DNA from: Pyxicephalus adspersus
Taxonomy: Eukaryota; Chordata; Amphibia; Anura; Pyxicephalidae
Direction of reading: 5' to 3'
NCBI RefSeq assembly: GCF_032062135.1
Contig: NC_092866.1
Coordinates: 23,286,065-23,350,064, forward strand
DNA: 64,000 nucleotides
Under the pieces are notes generated by a model that saw nothing but the letters and a program-made list of their open reading frames with translations, did no database searches and was not told the origin of the DNA. Made by a program: the position numbers and the translations under genes. Every line of letters begins with the position of its first letter. Positions within the stretch are counted from its first letter, which is position 1. Below are positions 48,492 to 61,358 of this stretch, in pieces.

Positions 48492-48829
48492 GAAAAAAAA
48501 TATTTTATCACACTTCCTGCTCATATAGGGTGGGCTGAAAATGTTGTAATTGTTAATAGTGCTCATTTTTTACATATCTGCACTTGTTTTTCTAATTTAA
48601 TTTAATTCATGACAGAGTATCTGGCAATAAAGACTCCCCACAAAAATACAATTATTTAGAAAGCTGTAGGACAATCCTTTTCTATATGGAATATTTTTTA
48701 GGCATTAGGTTGTCAAGTAGTACATAATTTGTATTCAGAATTGCTGTTTAGCTCAATTTAAACCATACCTAAACTCAGAATTTTACTTTACATGGAATGA
48801 TGGACAACCCTTTTATTTAAAGTAAAACT

Positions 48830-49075
48830 GTTTGTTAAAAAAAAAGGGTGCAGCACCGCCCGTTAATTTGTGATCGTCTAAACAATCAAGAATGAATGGG
48901 AGCGCAGAGCCGCCCGGGATACCTCTGTCACGCATTCCTGGAAGGCTCTTGGCTGCTCCTTCTTTGTATTCCCAAGCATCTTGGGCATGCGCAGAAGGAG
49001 CCCTTTTATAAATAGGGAAAAAAATTGGCAATCTCACGCATGCACAGTGTGATCGGCAAGTTTTTTCCCTTCTAA
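48830..49075. repeat. GC-rich dispersed repeat, copy 1
   Basis: The words aatgaatgggagcgcagagc and cgcatgc recur as taaatgggagtgcagagcc and gcgcatgcct at 53855-53920, showing one family. Ends are not defined. The minus-strand frame at 48813-49208 follows from it. Confidence 0.55.
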
Positions 49076-49319
49076 TTGAAATATCAGACACAGGAGGGAA
49101 ATAGTTTGCAGGATATGAATGTGCTTTGACACTTTCTTTTGTGTGTACAAATTGTAACTTTAACTTTAAACTCTGTAAACAACTGTTTAGAGTTTGCAAA
49201 ACATGCAAAAGAGACTAGAGCTCCATTTGCAGTCCTGAAATAAAAATACTAAATGTTCATTTGCAAAATTGTATATTTATGTCAATAAAGTAAAGGGAAA
49301 TGTTGCAGTTAGGGCAGGT

Positions 49320-49450
49320 TGGCACCTGCCAGATTATTGGTCGATTTTGTACGGCTCCCCAAGGCTGGCACCTTGGCAGGCGCTGGAGGACTCTGCACAT
49401 TTGACAGCGGGAGGGTGTGAGTGGTACTCCCCCTAGGCTGGGGGGAATAC
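49320..49450. repeat. GC-rich patch, unclassified
   Basis: Sequence such as gcaccttggcaggcgctgg contrasts with its AT-rich surroundings and underlies the minus-strand 143-codon frame at 49257-49688. I could not define ends or family. Confidence 0.3.
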
Positions 49451-49679
49451 AGCACTTCATAGTTGTCACTGTAATGTTTGTCTCCTCTAGAAAATATAAC
49501 CTTACTGTGTACATTTGTTTCATCGGACAAATACCAAGCTGAACTGAAGTCTGTAGCCTTTTGTATTTTATTCTCTTAATCTGGAGACATGAATTGTGAT
49601 TAATGCTAATAATGTGAAGCATCCACCTATCTGCATAATGCAGATTACTTGAATTGTTCTTTAAAATGTTTAAATCAGT

Positions 49680-49845
49680 GGGCCTCATTTATCAAAGCTC
49701 TCCAAGACTGGAGAAGAAAGACTATCATGGGTGAACTTGGGTGATCCAGCAAACCTGGACTCCATGTAGTCCAGGATTGAAAATATTTGCCAAATAATAG
49801 CAAATGGTTTGAGGAAATCCATTCCAGGTTTGGTAAATGTTGAAC
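49680..49845. mobile_element. palindromic MITE, truncated copy
   Basis: gggcctcatttatcaaagct, then actggagaagaaagactatc and gtgatccagcaaacctgg. Shares the agactatcatgg subfamily mark with 18534. The right arm is broken off after attccaggtttgg. Confidence 0.7.
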
Positions 49846-49868
49846 TTTACTTTAAAAACACTCCTTAT

Positions 49869-49901
49869 GGTCGCAAAAAAAAAATAAATAAATAAATAAA
49901 A
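49869..49901. repeat. A-rich / AAAT microsatellite
   Basis: An A run followed by several ataa units (49876-49901). Confidence 0.8.
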
Positions 49902-49930
49902 ACAACATTTATATTCCAACATAAATCTAT

Positions 49931-50075
49931 AGGCCTGATTATTAAAGTGCTTTAAGGCTGGACAGGATACACTTTCATTTGTGAAGCTGGGTTATCCAGA
50001 AAACCTGGAAATGATTTTTCAAAGTTATCAGCTATTTGCTAGCAAATGTTTTGAATCCTGGACCAGAACTATCCC
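49931..50075. mobile_element. palindromic MITE, left half only
   Basis: aggcctgattattaaagtgc, aggctggacaggatacactt and gaatcctggaccagaac keep the family order. The right arm is missing. Confidence 0.7.
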
Positions 50076-51276
50076 AAGTAAGATACACTATACATTAAAG
50101 AAACCTTATCAAAAAAATTGCAGGTAAAGGCACAAAAAATGTAATGGTTACTTTATGGCATTTAAACCCTTGGCAGATTATTGTATCAAGTAGAAGACAT
50201 AAGGTTTCCTTCATGAACATTTCTTACTCATTGATTATATGCCTAATGTATTATATAATTTATTTGGTTTTTAATATGAAAATTCTAAATCCTTATCTAA
50301 ATATTTATTTAAAAAAATATTTTGATACTTTGTAGAAATCAGAGAACTCCTATTGTTGCACCATTTATAGGATCCCCTGAATGTCCTATTATACTGTCGG
50401 CTTGGGTAAGAGTATAGCAGTCAAAATAACTCACTTCATAAATCAGACCTTTGTTGCTACATTTTAGATTAGTTTGTAGATAGCTCCATACCCAGAGATT
50501 ACTAAAAAGTTGTATACCCCTATGGACCTAAAAGGTATTATTGGGTTTCCTTATATTTCCTTTTTACATTAGCTAGGTCTTGTAGTAATTGCATCTTTCT
50601 AGTACCTGGCAAAACTCTTTTAGAAGATAGTGTACGCTGCTTGAAAAAGTAATCCTGTGAAGTCCTAACAAGATGGCTTTTATCAATCCATGAAGGTTTA
50701 TATAGACTTCCTCTCTCCAAAGAGATGGCTTGTGTATGCTGTGATTGTGTGCATCCGAAACCATGTCAGGATTGTTTTTGGTGTTTTGGTCAACTTCTCT
50801 ACCTGCTTGTCATTTATCTGTTTAATACCTGCCTTGGCCTTCTGTATGTTATTTTTGTTTTTCTGCTGTGTCTCTTTCAGCCTCCTGTCTGTTACAAATA
50901 GACACTGCCTGTCTTAAACCTTTGCCTGTTAAATGGCTCTGCAAAATCACTTAATAACTCTAAGGCCCTGGTCCAGCAACAGTACCCACCATATGCCAAT
51001 CCCCCAGTCTAACTTTGCACACTTAACCTATAGCAAACCCCTGCTCAACCTCGGGATACTAGTGGCACCATTCCAGCACACAGTTGCTCCCACAACGTCT
51101 TTGCAAAAGAGATGGTGTCTAGTGAAGGACACCACCGATAATGCAGTACTAAGATTCCAGAATACAGAGCAAGAGGTCATTACAGGTAATCCGTCCACCA
51201 GATGAGGTATTTAAGGGTAAGACAAAAGTAGAGTGGGGGACATAGGCAAAAGGTCAGTCCAGGCAGTGTTTGTTTA
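50076..51276. other. no recognised gene
   Basis: AT-rich sequence. The part at 50930-51230 is more C-rich and encodes a short plus-strand frame without recognisable motif. Confidence 0.3.
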
Positions 51277-51687
51277 TTGACAATACTACATGTCATTTCC
51301 ATTTTCTGTCTCTTGTGTTTTGTCCTACAGGGAAAACCTGAGGGCTACTGCCTAGGGGTGGCAAATGGCCAATCTTGGATCTCCTTGCCAGACTCACTTT
51401 ATATCGCAAGGCACTCTTCATATCTTGCCTTGTCCTATCCAGTTATGGTGACACAAAAAGTGTACTACATTTTGTCAGCATCTCAAGACCTAGAGGTCTC
51501 CAATCTCCCAGTCCACTACCAACCATTTTATACTGCTCATGACCGCCTTGAAATTAAATATAGTATGCAATGGCTTTATAATATTTTCATTATCTTCACT
51601 CTTCTCTTCAATTCTTTATTTGTCATTCATCTTGCTAATGTGGTTATTACAATTGTGTTTGAGTTATCAAGAGGTAACTTATTATAA
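51277..51687 (+). other. open frame of 136 codons, unrecognised
   Basis: The frame begins with a hydrophobic leader-like stretch (ILHVISIFCLLCFVL), has a polar middle of about 70 residues, and ends with a long hydrophobic segment (IFIIFTLLFNSLF and more). This is the shape of a small membrane protein, but T-rich DNA readily gives hydrophobic frames by chance. I know of no matching family and see no gene context. Confidence 0.18.
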
Positions 51688-52063
51688 GTAATGTTTTCCA
51701 CCCAAATAGTTTTCAGTGATGAATTCATCATATTTGTAGCCAAGTTAAACTTGTAGCAAAGTTTAATTTTCATCTCATACAAGTTGTGAGGTCATAAACT
51801 AGACATCTGCTTTAGTAGACAGTTCTGTCTCCACTTATCAGTTTTATCAGGAATCTACATAAAATTGTAACTTTTTGATATTGTCTGTTCTTTATTGCAT
51901 CTGTATACTGTGACCTTGGGCAAGTCATTTTGTTATCCAAAACTTTTATGTGAGTTATGCAGAGCAAGTTCCATTTTAATGCATATCACTGCCTGCATTA
52001 TCGGTTGCTTGATAAAAAAACAGAATATTATGAAAGGGATTTTAAGTAAACTTTGAAATCAGG

Positions 52064-52458
52064 ATGAAATCTTTTTCTAAAAGAAACCGTTCTTTAGAAA
52101 GTTTGAGTGTTCATTTGAAGTTTGTCTTTGAAAAGCAAAACACAGCAAAGGTTTGTCAGCAGATTGGCTTTGCAAAGAAGAGAGAAACTCACAACAGGAG
52201 AGTAGCAAAAGTTGCCCCAAGGCTTTTGTGTCTTTTGTTGTCTGTGTGGACGATGAAAAAAAACATGCAATAAAGCAATTTGTTTTAACCTCATCTGTCA
52301 AAGCTCTCATGTACCAGAAACACAGCTTGGAAGAAGAAGACACAAGTGGAGACAGTGCAATGCAAAAAAAAACAAGAAAATGTATGAATATCATTATTTT
52401 ACGAGCAAGATTAGGACAATATCTACAAATGCTCAATAACAGCACACCGAAAGCTTAA
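52064..52458 (+). other. overlapping open frames, possible degraded coding
   Basis: One plus frame (52064-52270) is rich in Lys, Arg and Gln. A second (52153-52458) contains AFVSFVVCVDDEKKHAI and later EEEDTSGDSAMQKK. The switch near 52200 could be one frame interrupted by a single indel. I do not recognise a family. The strongly charged composition could equally come from purine-rich DNA on this strand. Confidence 0.18.
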
Positions 52459-52684
52459 TGAAAACCTATTTTAAATACTTCTGTTGACTGATAATCATAA
52501 AATAAGCTCCAACTCTGTTGCACTGTTGAAAAATTAGAAGTTGTCCTATATTTTGAATAAGTCAGTTATAGAAGCATCCTGGGAGTCTGCTTATATAGAA
52601 ATAGCAGTGTCAGGATCTGACTACATGCAAAGGAAATTGTACGCCACAAAGACCCCCGGTTCCCCCCAACAAACTGGGATACCC

Positions 52685-52830
52685 TTTATTATTATTATTT
52701 TTTTTTATTAATATTAATAATAAACAATATTAATATTAAAATAATAATAATAATAATTAATATCTTAATTAATATCGCCAACATATTACACAGCGATGTA
52801 CATTAAATAGGGGTACACTTAACTCTTTAA
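52685..52830 (-). repeat. SINE 3' tail with TAA/ATT microsatellite
   Basis: On the minus strand gtacatcgctgtgtaatatg and ttggcgatatt match the end of the tRNA-headed SINE family, and the long ATT/TAA run (52685-52765) corresponds to its simple-repeat tail. The 5' part is not recognised. Confidence 0.6.
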
Positions 52831-53759
52831 AAAACATGACACTTAGCCAATAAGTCTCAAGAGTAATTCTTAAGCAACCAATAGTACATATCATTCATAC
52901 ATAACCAAAGTGGGTGACATTACCCCACAAAGGAGATTGTGACAAAAAAGGGGAGAGGGGAGGAAACCTTCAGCAGAATTTTTGGCTGGTAATGTGTCCT
53001 AAAGAAAGATGTGTGAGCCAGTGACAACTGAATATAAAGATAATAGTTACTTCTCACTGGACAGCTGCTTTCCCTCCAAATATTGGCTGCCAATCAATGA
53101 TTATTAAATCTCATAGCCACAGCTGCTTTTAATTGCTTTTCTATTAGTTAACACTGACAGCCAATTACCTGTTGGAATAACAAAGAACCAGAAAATAGGC
53201 GAAAGAACTACCACTTAGCACACAGTTGATGAGACATGTATGGAACCTTACATACACTACATACACTAATGTATGGAACCTTTCCACCACAATATAATCT
53301 GTTAAAACATATGGGAGCAAAGGGGTGTCAGGGGAAATAATCCCATGGGGTCACTCTCCTATTAGTTGGCACCATGACATTAGGTAACATTTACCTTTCC
53401 TCTAGTACAGCATTAGGTCTGTCCTCCAGGAGGGTTTTTTTCACGGTGTGTTGATGCCACAACCACTGCCACTGCTACAATCAGAATACAGTACAGTTTG
53501 AGAATTAGCTGCTCACTTTTTTTGGTATGTAGAGCCAGCTTGTCAAAGCCCCTATGATCCTTTCCTTGTGAACTGTAGCCTGCTTTCCATTCCAAACAGC
53601 AGCACTAAATTTATACAAGGAGTTTAAACCCAGTAATGGTAGAAGCAATGTTGTAACAGTATCACCCCCTCTTTTGAATTGGAGTTTTTTTCCTATAGAT
53701 AGTTAATATAGACCTTATGCATCCATAATTTTCTTTGGCAGATACTAGGCTCAACACAT
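52831..53759. other. no recognised gene
   Basis: Unassigned sequence. The 14-base word atgtatggaacctt occurs twice at about 53238 and 53271. Confidence 0.35.
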
Positions 53760-54746
<987 letters not shown>

Positions 54747-54750
54747 TTAA

Positions 54751-55213
54751 CCCCCCTAGCGGTATTCCCAAGTGTGACTCAGGGTTTTACCTGCAAATAG
54801 CGGTAATCTGGAGTCACACTCGGGGTAGCTTTATCCCCTGTCGTCCTGCTGGTCCCCGCAGGTCCTGGGGACACGTCCGTCTTCTTCGATCTCCAGCCAG
54901 TGAATGCAGAGACGATCTCTGCTGTGTCCCCCGGATGCATTTTGAATTTCCCTCCCCGCCCTGCTGGCTACGTACACACGCACCAACGTCACCGGGAACT
55001 CCCCGGTGACTCATCGTATGTAGAAGCCGGCCGGAGGAAGAAGAAAGAAGACGGAGATTGCGGTGATGGACGGCGCGGGACGCCGGCGGATCAGGTAAGC
55101 GCTCTATTTACTAACCTTCCTATAGGTTTAAATACCCAGAGTGTGACTCGGGGTTACCACTTTTAGCAACTCTTTTCTACCCCGAGTCATACTCGGGGTT
55201 ACCTCTAGGGAGG
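54751..55213. mobile_element. piggyBac-type MITE, copy 2, 463 bp
   Basis: TTAA at 54747-54750 and 55214-55217. Ends ccccccctagcggta-like at the left (cccccctagcggtattccc) and, on the minus strand from the right, cctccctagaggtaacccc. Subterminal cgagtcatactcggg can itself form a hairpin. The interior is GC-rich (54830-55100) with short purine-rich tracts (gaggaagaagaaagaagacg). No transposase frame. Confidence 0.82.
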
Positions 55214-55217
55214 TTAA

Positions 55218-57204
55218 CTTTTTTAACAGATTTTTGTGTTTTTTTATTTAAAGTTTAAAAATACATTTATTAAATATTGGATATATTTCGGTGAGTTATG
55301 CCTAAGAATTATAGCCTACAATGTAAAATAACTTTCCATGCAAAAAAAATGTCACGCTTTTTGCATGGAAATTTGGAAGGAATTAGAACGTTAGGGGGGG
55401 TAAAGCAGATTGGTGAACATGAAGGCACTGATTATTTAAGTGTCTGGGGTTTAGGCATTTTAGAAAATTCTGTAGTGTCCAAAAAACCTGAATCATTGCT
55501 TTCAAAACAAACACATTGTTGCACTTGTTTTTTATTCAGCTTTTGACTATCCCAATTTAGTAGTTACAATGCAGGTAGGTAAAGGCCAAGGGCTAGTTCA
55601 CACAGGTGATGAGGTGGCAATGTAGTTACTGTATTCTCAATGGCAGCAATCTTGCCCATGGGGACCCTCCTCCAAATAACAGAACAATCGTTCTTATTGA
55701 ATGAGCATGGTGTTTGAGGCTGTCAACTACTTAGATCTGCCCAGAATCCTCTATTCTCACTGTCTACATGAACTAAAGCCCAAATAGGAACAAATTCAAG
55801 ATTAAGTGCAGGTCTAAAATAGTCTTGGACAACATAATTTATCTCTAAGCAATACATCTTTATGCATTGAACTGTTTTTGAATATATTGTAATGCTTCCT
55901 AACAGAATGACATTTCAACTACTTTGAAACTGCTTTCAACTGCAAGAAACAATCAAATCAAATGGATCAGTTCAACCTACCAACAAAAGTTCTGATTGTT
56001 TCATGGATTCAGTGGAAACTGTTAGTGGTAGGCTGCTTTGATCTATTTGGCCATTTTTTGTAATTGAAATCTGATTGAAAACAGAAGTATGCAATTAGCA
56101 AAACTCTGAACACTACTCAGTCTTATTAGAGAAATCTGTATAGTGCAGCCGCCACTATGTCTGGATTCATTACAGCCTACTTTTCTCTATTTGTGTATGA
56201 AAAGTGTTGCTAATGCAGAACTCTCATTTTACAACATGGAAAATCTTTGCTGTTTAGAAGGACTTATTTTGTTAAATAGGATGTCATAAACTACAAATTA
56301 GAGTTTGTTTCAAAGGCAAAGTAGGAAAAGAGACAGAATTGTTATATTTCTAGAGTTCACAAGCCACTGGATGATATAATATTTTTCAGAGGCAGACTGA
56401 AAGCCTGTGGGGAATGGATGAGATTCTCCTTTTAGGGCAGCAGACAAACAGTCTCCTATAACAAATGTTTCCTCCCTCCCTAAGAAGGCAATGCATTTAA
56501 CCAGAGAAGCGTCTGGTGTTTTACTTCATGCAGATGGTTATTACTGACATTAAACAAGCCAAAAACCTCTGGTTTCCCTATGCTGACCCTAGGGCTACTA
56601 AAGATAATTACAGGCCTTGCTTTCTACCAATAGACTAGAATAGGAAGAACGGAGACTAAATAAGCTTAGAGCGCACACATTAAAAAATTAAATGCAAGAC
56701 CACACTCTGACAATAATGTCTAGTAAAGGATATGAACCATTTGACCTCTGTGACCTAAATCTATCCTATCTTTTGTAATTCACAAGATGTAAAAAATCTG
56801 AGCTTGTTATACTTAATATTTTATTTTATGGTATATATATTTTATGATAAATATTATTATATAAAAACAACATAATTGTTTTTATTCTTTATTTATGGTT
56901 CCATAAACACTACTCTCTAAGTGAACACAGAAGCTTTAATACAACAAGTGACCATTAGTTAAGGCAGCTCATTCATTTTGAATTGGCTAGCAATGCCCCC
57001 AAACTAAACCAAGCTGCAAGTTGTATCTGGGAATGCAGAATCTACTACAAACAGCAACCATTGCTATCCTAAAACACACCTAATAATTGCAATAAAATAA
57101 TTGGGATCATGGGATAGCAGTAGATCAATGGCTGACAGGAGGTGAACCTGTCCTGTAATTATTAATGCAAGCAAGCCCTTTAAACTATATGAATAATGTA
57201 GTTA
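55218..57204. other. no recognised gene
   Basis: About 2 kb of AT-rich sequence. The word gggctagttcacacaggtg near 55589 recalls a terminal word of other amphibian MITEs, but no partner end was found. Confidence 0.3.
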
Positions 57205-57210
57205 AATGTG

Positions 57211-57211
57211 A

Positions 57212-57258
<47 letters not shown>
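57211..57258. repeat. AT microsatellite
   Basis: About 22 TA units. Confidence 0.95.
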
Positions 57259-57263
<5 letters not shown>

Positions 57264-57409
57264 ATTTTAATGGGACTTGGCTAACGAATGTAAAAAAAAA
57301 AACCTTCTGTGCAGGACGGAGGCTTGATGCGGCAGTGTGGGAGCAGTTTGCATGACTTGCAGAAGAAATCTTTTGCTAAACACAGCTGAGGTTGTGGGTG
57401 ATTTTAAGG

Positions 57410-57770
57410 ACTCAGCTCTTCTTTAACCTCTTGTAACTATTTAACCTCCCTAGCGGTTCATTTCTTTTATGTCAGAAAGCGGTACATTTTTTTAATGAAG
57501 TTTTTAGCAAGTTTTTTCTACCCCGAGTCACACTCGGGGTTACCGCTAGGGAGGTTAATGACCAAGACAAACTTTTTGCATATCAAAGCACAGTTTACTC
57601 CAGAAGTTAATGAATGTGTAGGCTCCATTATGTTTTTTTTTTTTTGCTTTGTTTTTTGATTAACTCAAAGTGAGGATTTCATACAGTAACTGACACCACG
57701 CTGCCTAATAATATGTTGAGACAAACATCCGTCCTAATTGCTTTTAATAAAAAAATGTTACTGCTGTTAC
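57410..57770. mobile_element. Tigger/pogo-like MITE copy interrupted by a nested insertion
   Basis: Outside the nested element, the sequence follows 44100-44330: ctcttgtaact before, then atgaccaagacaaact, tttttgcatatcaaagcaca, taactgacaccacgctgcc and gagacaaacatccgtcctaa after. Relative to the other copy, a 15-base piece (ctgcagttgattctt-like) is missing. Terminal repeats are not preserved. Confidence 0.75.
57445..57553. mobile_element. piggyBac-type MITE, copy 3, nested, 109 bp
   Basis: TTAA at 57441-57444 and 57554-57557. Ends cctccctagcggtt and, on the minus strand, cctccctagcggtaacccc. ccccgagtcacactcggggt near the right end is a strong hairpin. It is the shortest member here, little more than the two termini, and it sits inside an older MITE. 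Confidence 0.88.
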
Positions 57771-58039
57771 TGGGGGAAGCTGTTAAGCTCAGCCTTTGGT
57801 GAGTTTCTGACCTTTAATATTGTGCTTAATACTATTTTTATAAAACTTATCTTTAAATTGTGGGCAGCACCCAGAGTGAAATAAATGATTTTCTATCTGC
57901 AAAATCACATTTTGGCTAACAAAGATTTCAGCTAACAAATGTGATTCCAGAAAGAATTATCCTTGTTAGCCAAGGTATCAATGTGTATATATATATAAAA
58001 CATTACTACAATTAGGGGAATATTTAATCAATCTGTCCA

Positions 58040-58890
58040 GTTAGGAAGCATTTCTCCTTCCTCGTTTTTCCTGACTGATTTTTGTCACTACCAGTACTGT
58101 CTACAAGAATGAGGTGGTACAAGCAGCTCTCTCAGATAGAGGACAGGCAGTCTGCACAGGTAGTTCAAATCCTCCAGAATGACATAACCATTTGCGCTGT
58201 TGCTAGAAGATTTGCTGTGTCTCCAAAAACAGTCCCTAAAGCAATAGGGAAATACCAGGAGCTGGGCATGTGGAGCATGAGGAGGAACAGGAGGAGTACT
58301 GCCAGAGCCTTACAAGATAACGTTCAGCATTCTACTCATGTGCAGGATTCTGACCAAACTGACCTGACCAAACTGCCCTGGCATGTGGCCCCAATGTCCT
58401 GTAGGGGGACCAGTGTTCACAGCCTAGCAGCATGCATCTTGACTCACATTTGTCTGGGAACACCAGAATTTACCATTTGTTCCTTATTCTCTTTATTCTC
58501 TTTTCTCTTTCTCTCTTCTCTCTTTACTGATAACAACAGGCCCACAATGAGCACATGAGACAGAGTCTGGAGAAATCACAGTGAACAGTATGCTGCCTGT
58601 AACATAATCTAGCCTCACCTGATTGGCAGTTGGTCATTGAATGGTTTAAAGGGAATATCCTTGGAGGGACACAGTCAACCATGTGCTAGCTCATGGCATC
58701 ATGACTGCTGTTAGGTACCAGTATGAAATCCTCAGACCCATTATCAGATCTTATGCAGCTGCTGCAGTTCCTCCTGGTGCAATGCCCAGCTTCTTGCGGC
58801 TAAAGTATATAGGTAGATCCTGGATAATGAAGGCATTGAAGCCATTGGCTTGCCCCCATGTTCAACAGCGCTGAATCCAATAAAGATGGG
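58040..58890 (+). pseudogene. Tc1-like transposase pseudogene
   Basis: The plus-strand frame from 58082 starts with a helix-turn-helix region: QILQNDITICAVARRF, then AVSPKTVPKAIGKYQELG, matching Tc1-family pattern VARxFxVSxSTVxRxxxRY. After a degraded middle section, NHSEQYAACNII (about 58575-58610) matches the GERYxxCN block, and from 58695 TAVRYQYEILRP and SYAAAAVPPGA match the TAVRYxDEILRP block between the catalytic aspartates. The stretch that should read DNARPH is altered. Near 58830 a LNPI-like end is visible. Several frameshifts and a non-homologous T-rich insert (58470-58535) break the gene. This lineage differs from the copies at 10010 and 35640. Confidence 0.8.
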
Positions 58891-58936
58891 ACATTTTGTT
58901 TCAGAGCACTAGAGTTCCCTAAGCAATACTATAGAT

Positions 58937-59650
58937 CAGCGGTCGCCAACCGGTGGTCCACAAGAAAATTTTGGTGGTTCACAAAAAAATTTGGCCAATA
59001 TTCTTATATCCTGAATAACAATTTTTTGCCTTCATATTGCACTAAATTCAGGAACTGTACTATAGATGGAAAAAAAGGCAGGCGCAGCATGACGTCAGTG
59101 TAGTCCTAAGTTGAGGCAAACATTGCTGAGCCGTACACTTCAGTATTGTTTCCACCATTAGAGTCACCCCGCTCCATGAATACCAATTCTCATACAATTG
59201 TTTTATTTTATTTGTTTATTTCTCAGATGCTATTTTATGTAAGTATGACCTAACTGTGTAATTTCTTTAACTGTTATATTTAATGGCATCAAAAAGTTTG
59301 ACATTGATAACCATCATTTCTTGTTTGGTCTTAGATTCGAATAAAATAAACCCATAATGAGTAACAAAAAGCAAACAATTTTTTTGCATTTCCACAATAC
59401 CAAAGATAATACCAAAGATAATGCAACTAATGATAACAGTAACAATAGTAACACTTCACTTAACCGTGAGCTGATCAATGAATCGGAGCCTCCACAGTCC
59501 TTGTCAGGCACCATTAGAATTTTTTTTTAAAGATACATTTGTACATTTTACACATGTATTTATCTTTTTAAAAAATTCATATTAATGGTCCGCAGGATTT
59601 AAAATTATGAATTTATGGGTCTGTGAAGTCCGAAAGTTTGGTGACAGCTG
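58937..59650 (+). mobile_element. hAT-type element with remnant transposase start, 714 bp
   Basis: Starts cagcggtcgccaacc and ends, on the minus strand, cagctgtcaccaaac. Flanks ctatagat (58929-58936) and ctatagac (59651-59658) match in 7 of 8 positions, a hAT-type duplication. Inside, the plus strand has a start-like frame near 59357: MSNKKQTIFLHFHN followed by an Asn/Asp/Thr-rich stretch and NESEPPQS. That resembles the first residues of hAT/ZBED transposases (pattern MSxKKQxTIxxFF) before an internal deletion. The rest of the enzyme is absent. It shares ends with the MITE at 45808. Confidence 0.8.
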
Positions 59651-59865
59651 CTATAGACTGTGTAAGAGCTGGCTAAAGCCCTTATCCAGGTCTGGGAGGA
59701 TGAATATCTGTAATCCCATCAGAAGAATGTCTAGAGGTTGTTAAGAGTCCTTACAGGCACGTGGAGTCATTAACATACAATGAAGTTATGGTAAATTTTG
59801 GTAAATTGGCCATTTATTTACTAGATATTTTCACATTTTCATATATTTATATATTTAAATTTTCA

Positions 59866-60266
59866 TACATAGTGGACCCTCAAGTTACAACCGGCCTGGC
59901 ATACGAACAACTTGAGTTATGACCAAAATGTTATGTTTAACTTCTGACCAATGTCTGGAGTTAGTACTGGAATGCCGGCAGACGCAAGCGGTTGTAAACC
60001 AAGACCTGACCTTCCTTGCATGCATAAGCATCAGTCTGAGCCCAGATATCCGTGTTCTTGCAGGGTCAGTGATTTAGTGATTCAGTGTCCAGTGAGTAGT
60101 CAGTTTTTCATTATGAAAAGATTAGGTAAGGGGTGTTTTGGAAGACTCGGAATGCATTAGGGGTATTTCAATTATTTCTTAAGGGAAAAATAGTCTTGAG
60201 TTGCAACCAACTTTAGTTACAACCAGCTCTTGCGAACAAATTGAGTTTGTAAGTCAGGGTCCACTG

Positions 60267-60269
<3 letters not shown>
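59866..60269. mobile_element. Tigger/pogo-like MITE
   Basis: Left end tagtggaccctcaagttacaa and, on the minus strand, tacagtggaccctgacttac form an inverted repeat with TA at the edges. Internal gcatacgaacaacttgagtt and ttgagttgcaacc words fit the cgagttacgaac style of pogo/Tigger-type non-autonomous elements. A TA microsatellite adjoins the right end. No transposase domain recognised. Confidence 0.7.

Positions 60270-60308
<39 letters not shown>
60270..60308. repeat. AT microsatellite
   Basis: A TA run directly beside a TA-targeting element, probably expanded from the target. Confidence 0.9.
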
Positions 60309-60309
<1 letters not shown>

Positions 60310-61358
60310 CTACTATTACATCTGAACTTAAGGTTAAATAATTTTATTTTAAAATTGTAATCAGTTAATATCAGTTAATAAATACCATTAAATATACTCC
60401 TCAATATAAAAATCCATATACACAAAATGCCTTTGCTAACTCAGTCATTGCCTTAGAGGGGCAATATTTGGAATTGTGGCGACAAAGTGATTTCATCACT
60501 GTGCTGAATATAGCTTGTGCAGAGTTGTGGAAGAGACAGAAGGCACAGTATCTTCAAGACCAGTCAACCTGCCGCGGAGGGAAAGCAGCGACGATTAGTC
60601 TTTATTACAGGAAACTTTATTACAGGAAAAAGGCAAGATTTTAGACTGGATTACTGCCCAGATTTTGAAGAAATAAACAAGACATGCCAATATTCAAGTA
60701 GAAATACGCATGCTTCTTGTAGTTAGACAATAATTGTTATTGTAAAAGTTCAGATTTAAAGTGTATCGAAAGCCTTATGTTTTGCAATGTGGGGAAATGG
60801 TTAGAACATCTGTCAGGTTTTACCTTACAAATTGCACTTTGCAAAAAACTATTGTAATGCATTGTGCTTTAGAGTCAGTTGCAACTTTATAGAAAACAAT
60901 ATTAAAAAATGAAAAGTTCATTACATTGCTGTAGATATTTTAAAGATGTAGTGTTTTTTTTCATTTACAAATGCTTAAAAAGTAAAGCGGGCATGTAATC
61001 CTTCCCACTCCCACCCTTTCTGCCTTACTAGCCCCCCTGAAACCCAGCTGGCTAGAAATGGAGTAAGATCCGTGTAGCCCCCTTGTGTTTTTGATGACAA
61101 TACTACGTTGATGGGCTTTGCAATTAAGGAAGAGGTAGTATACCAAAAGGGGATCTAATATTATACAAAAAGATACATTTGCCAAGCCTAATTTAGATTC
61201 AAGAAAGAATGAGAGAAAAAGACGGCTTTTTTTGGCAATAAAAGTAATGGATATTGTTTTTTTATCTTGACATATTATTGCTAAGCTTGAAAACATGTAG
61301 TGAACCAATGTTTACATATCACACAGGATCATGTTAATATTGTAGTTGCTGTCTCGTT
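60309..61358. other. no recognised gene
   Basis: AT-rich sequence. Frames at 60517-60726 (+) and 60961-61308 (-) show no known motif. Confidence 0.35.

Noticed and set aside
49257..49688. 143-codon minus-strand frame
   Set aside because: Spans a GC-rich unclassified patch; Cys/Pro-rich composition without a recognisable domain or gene context.
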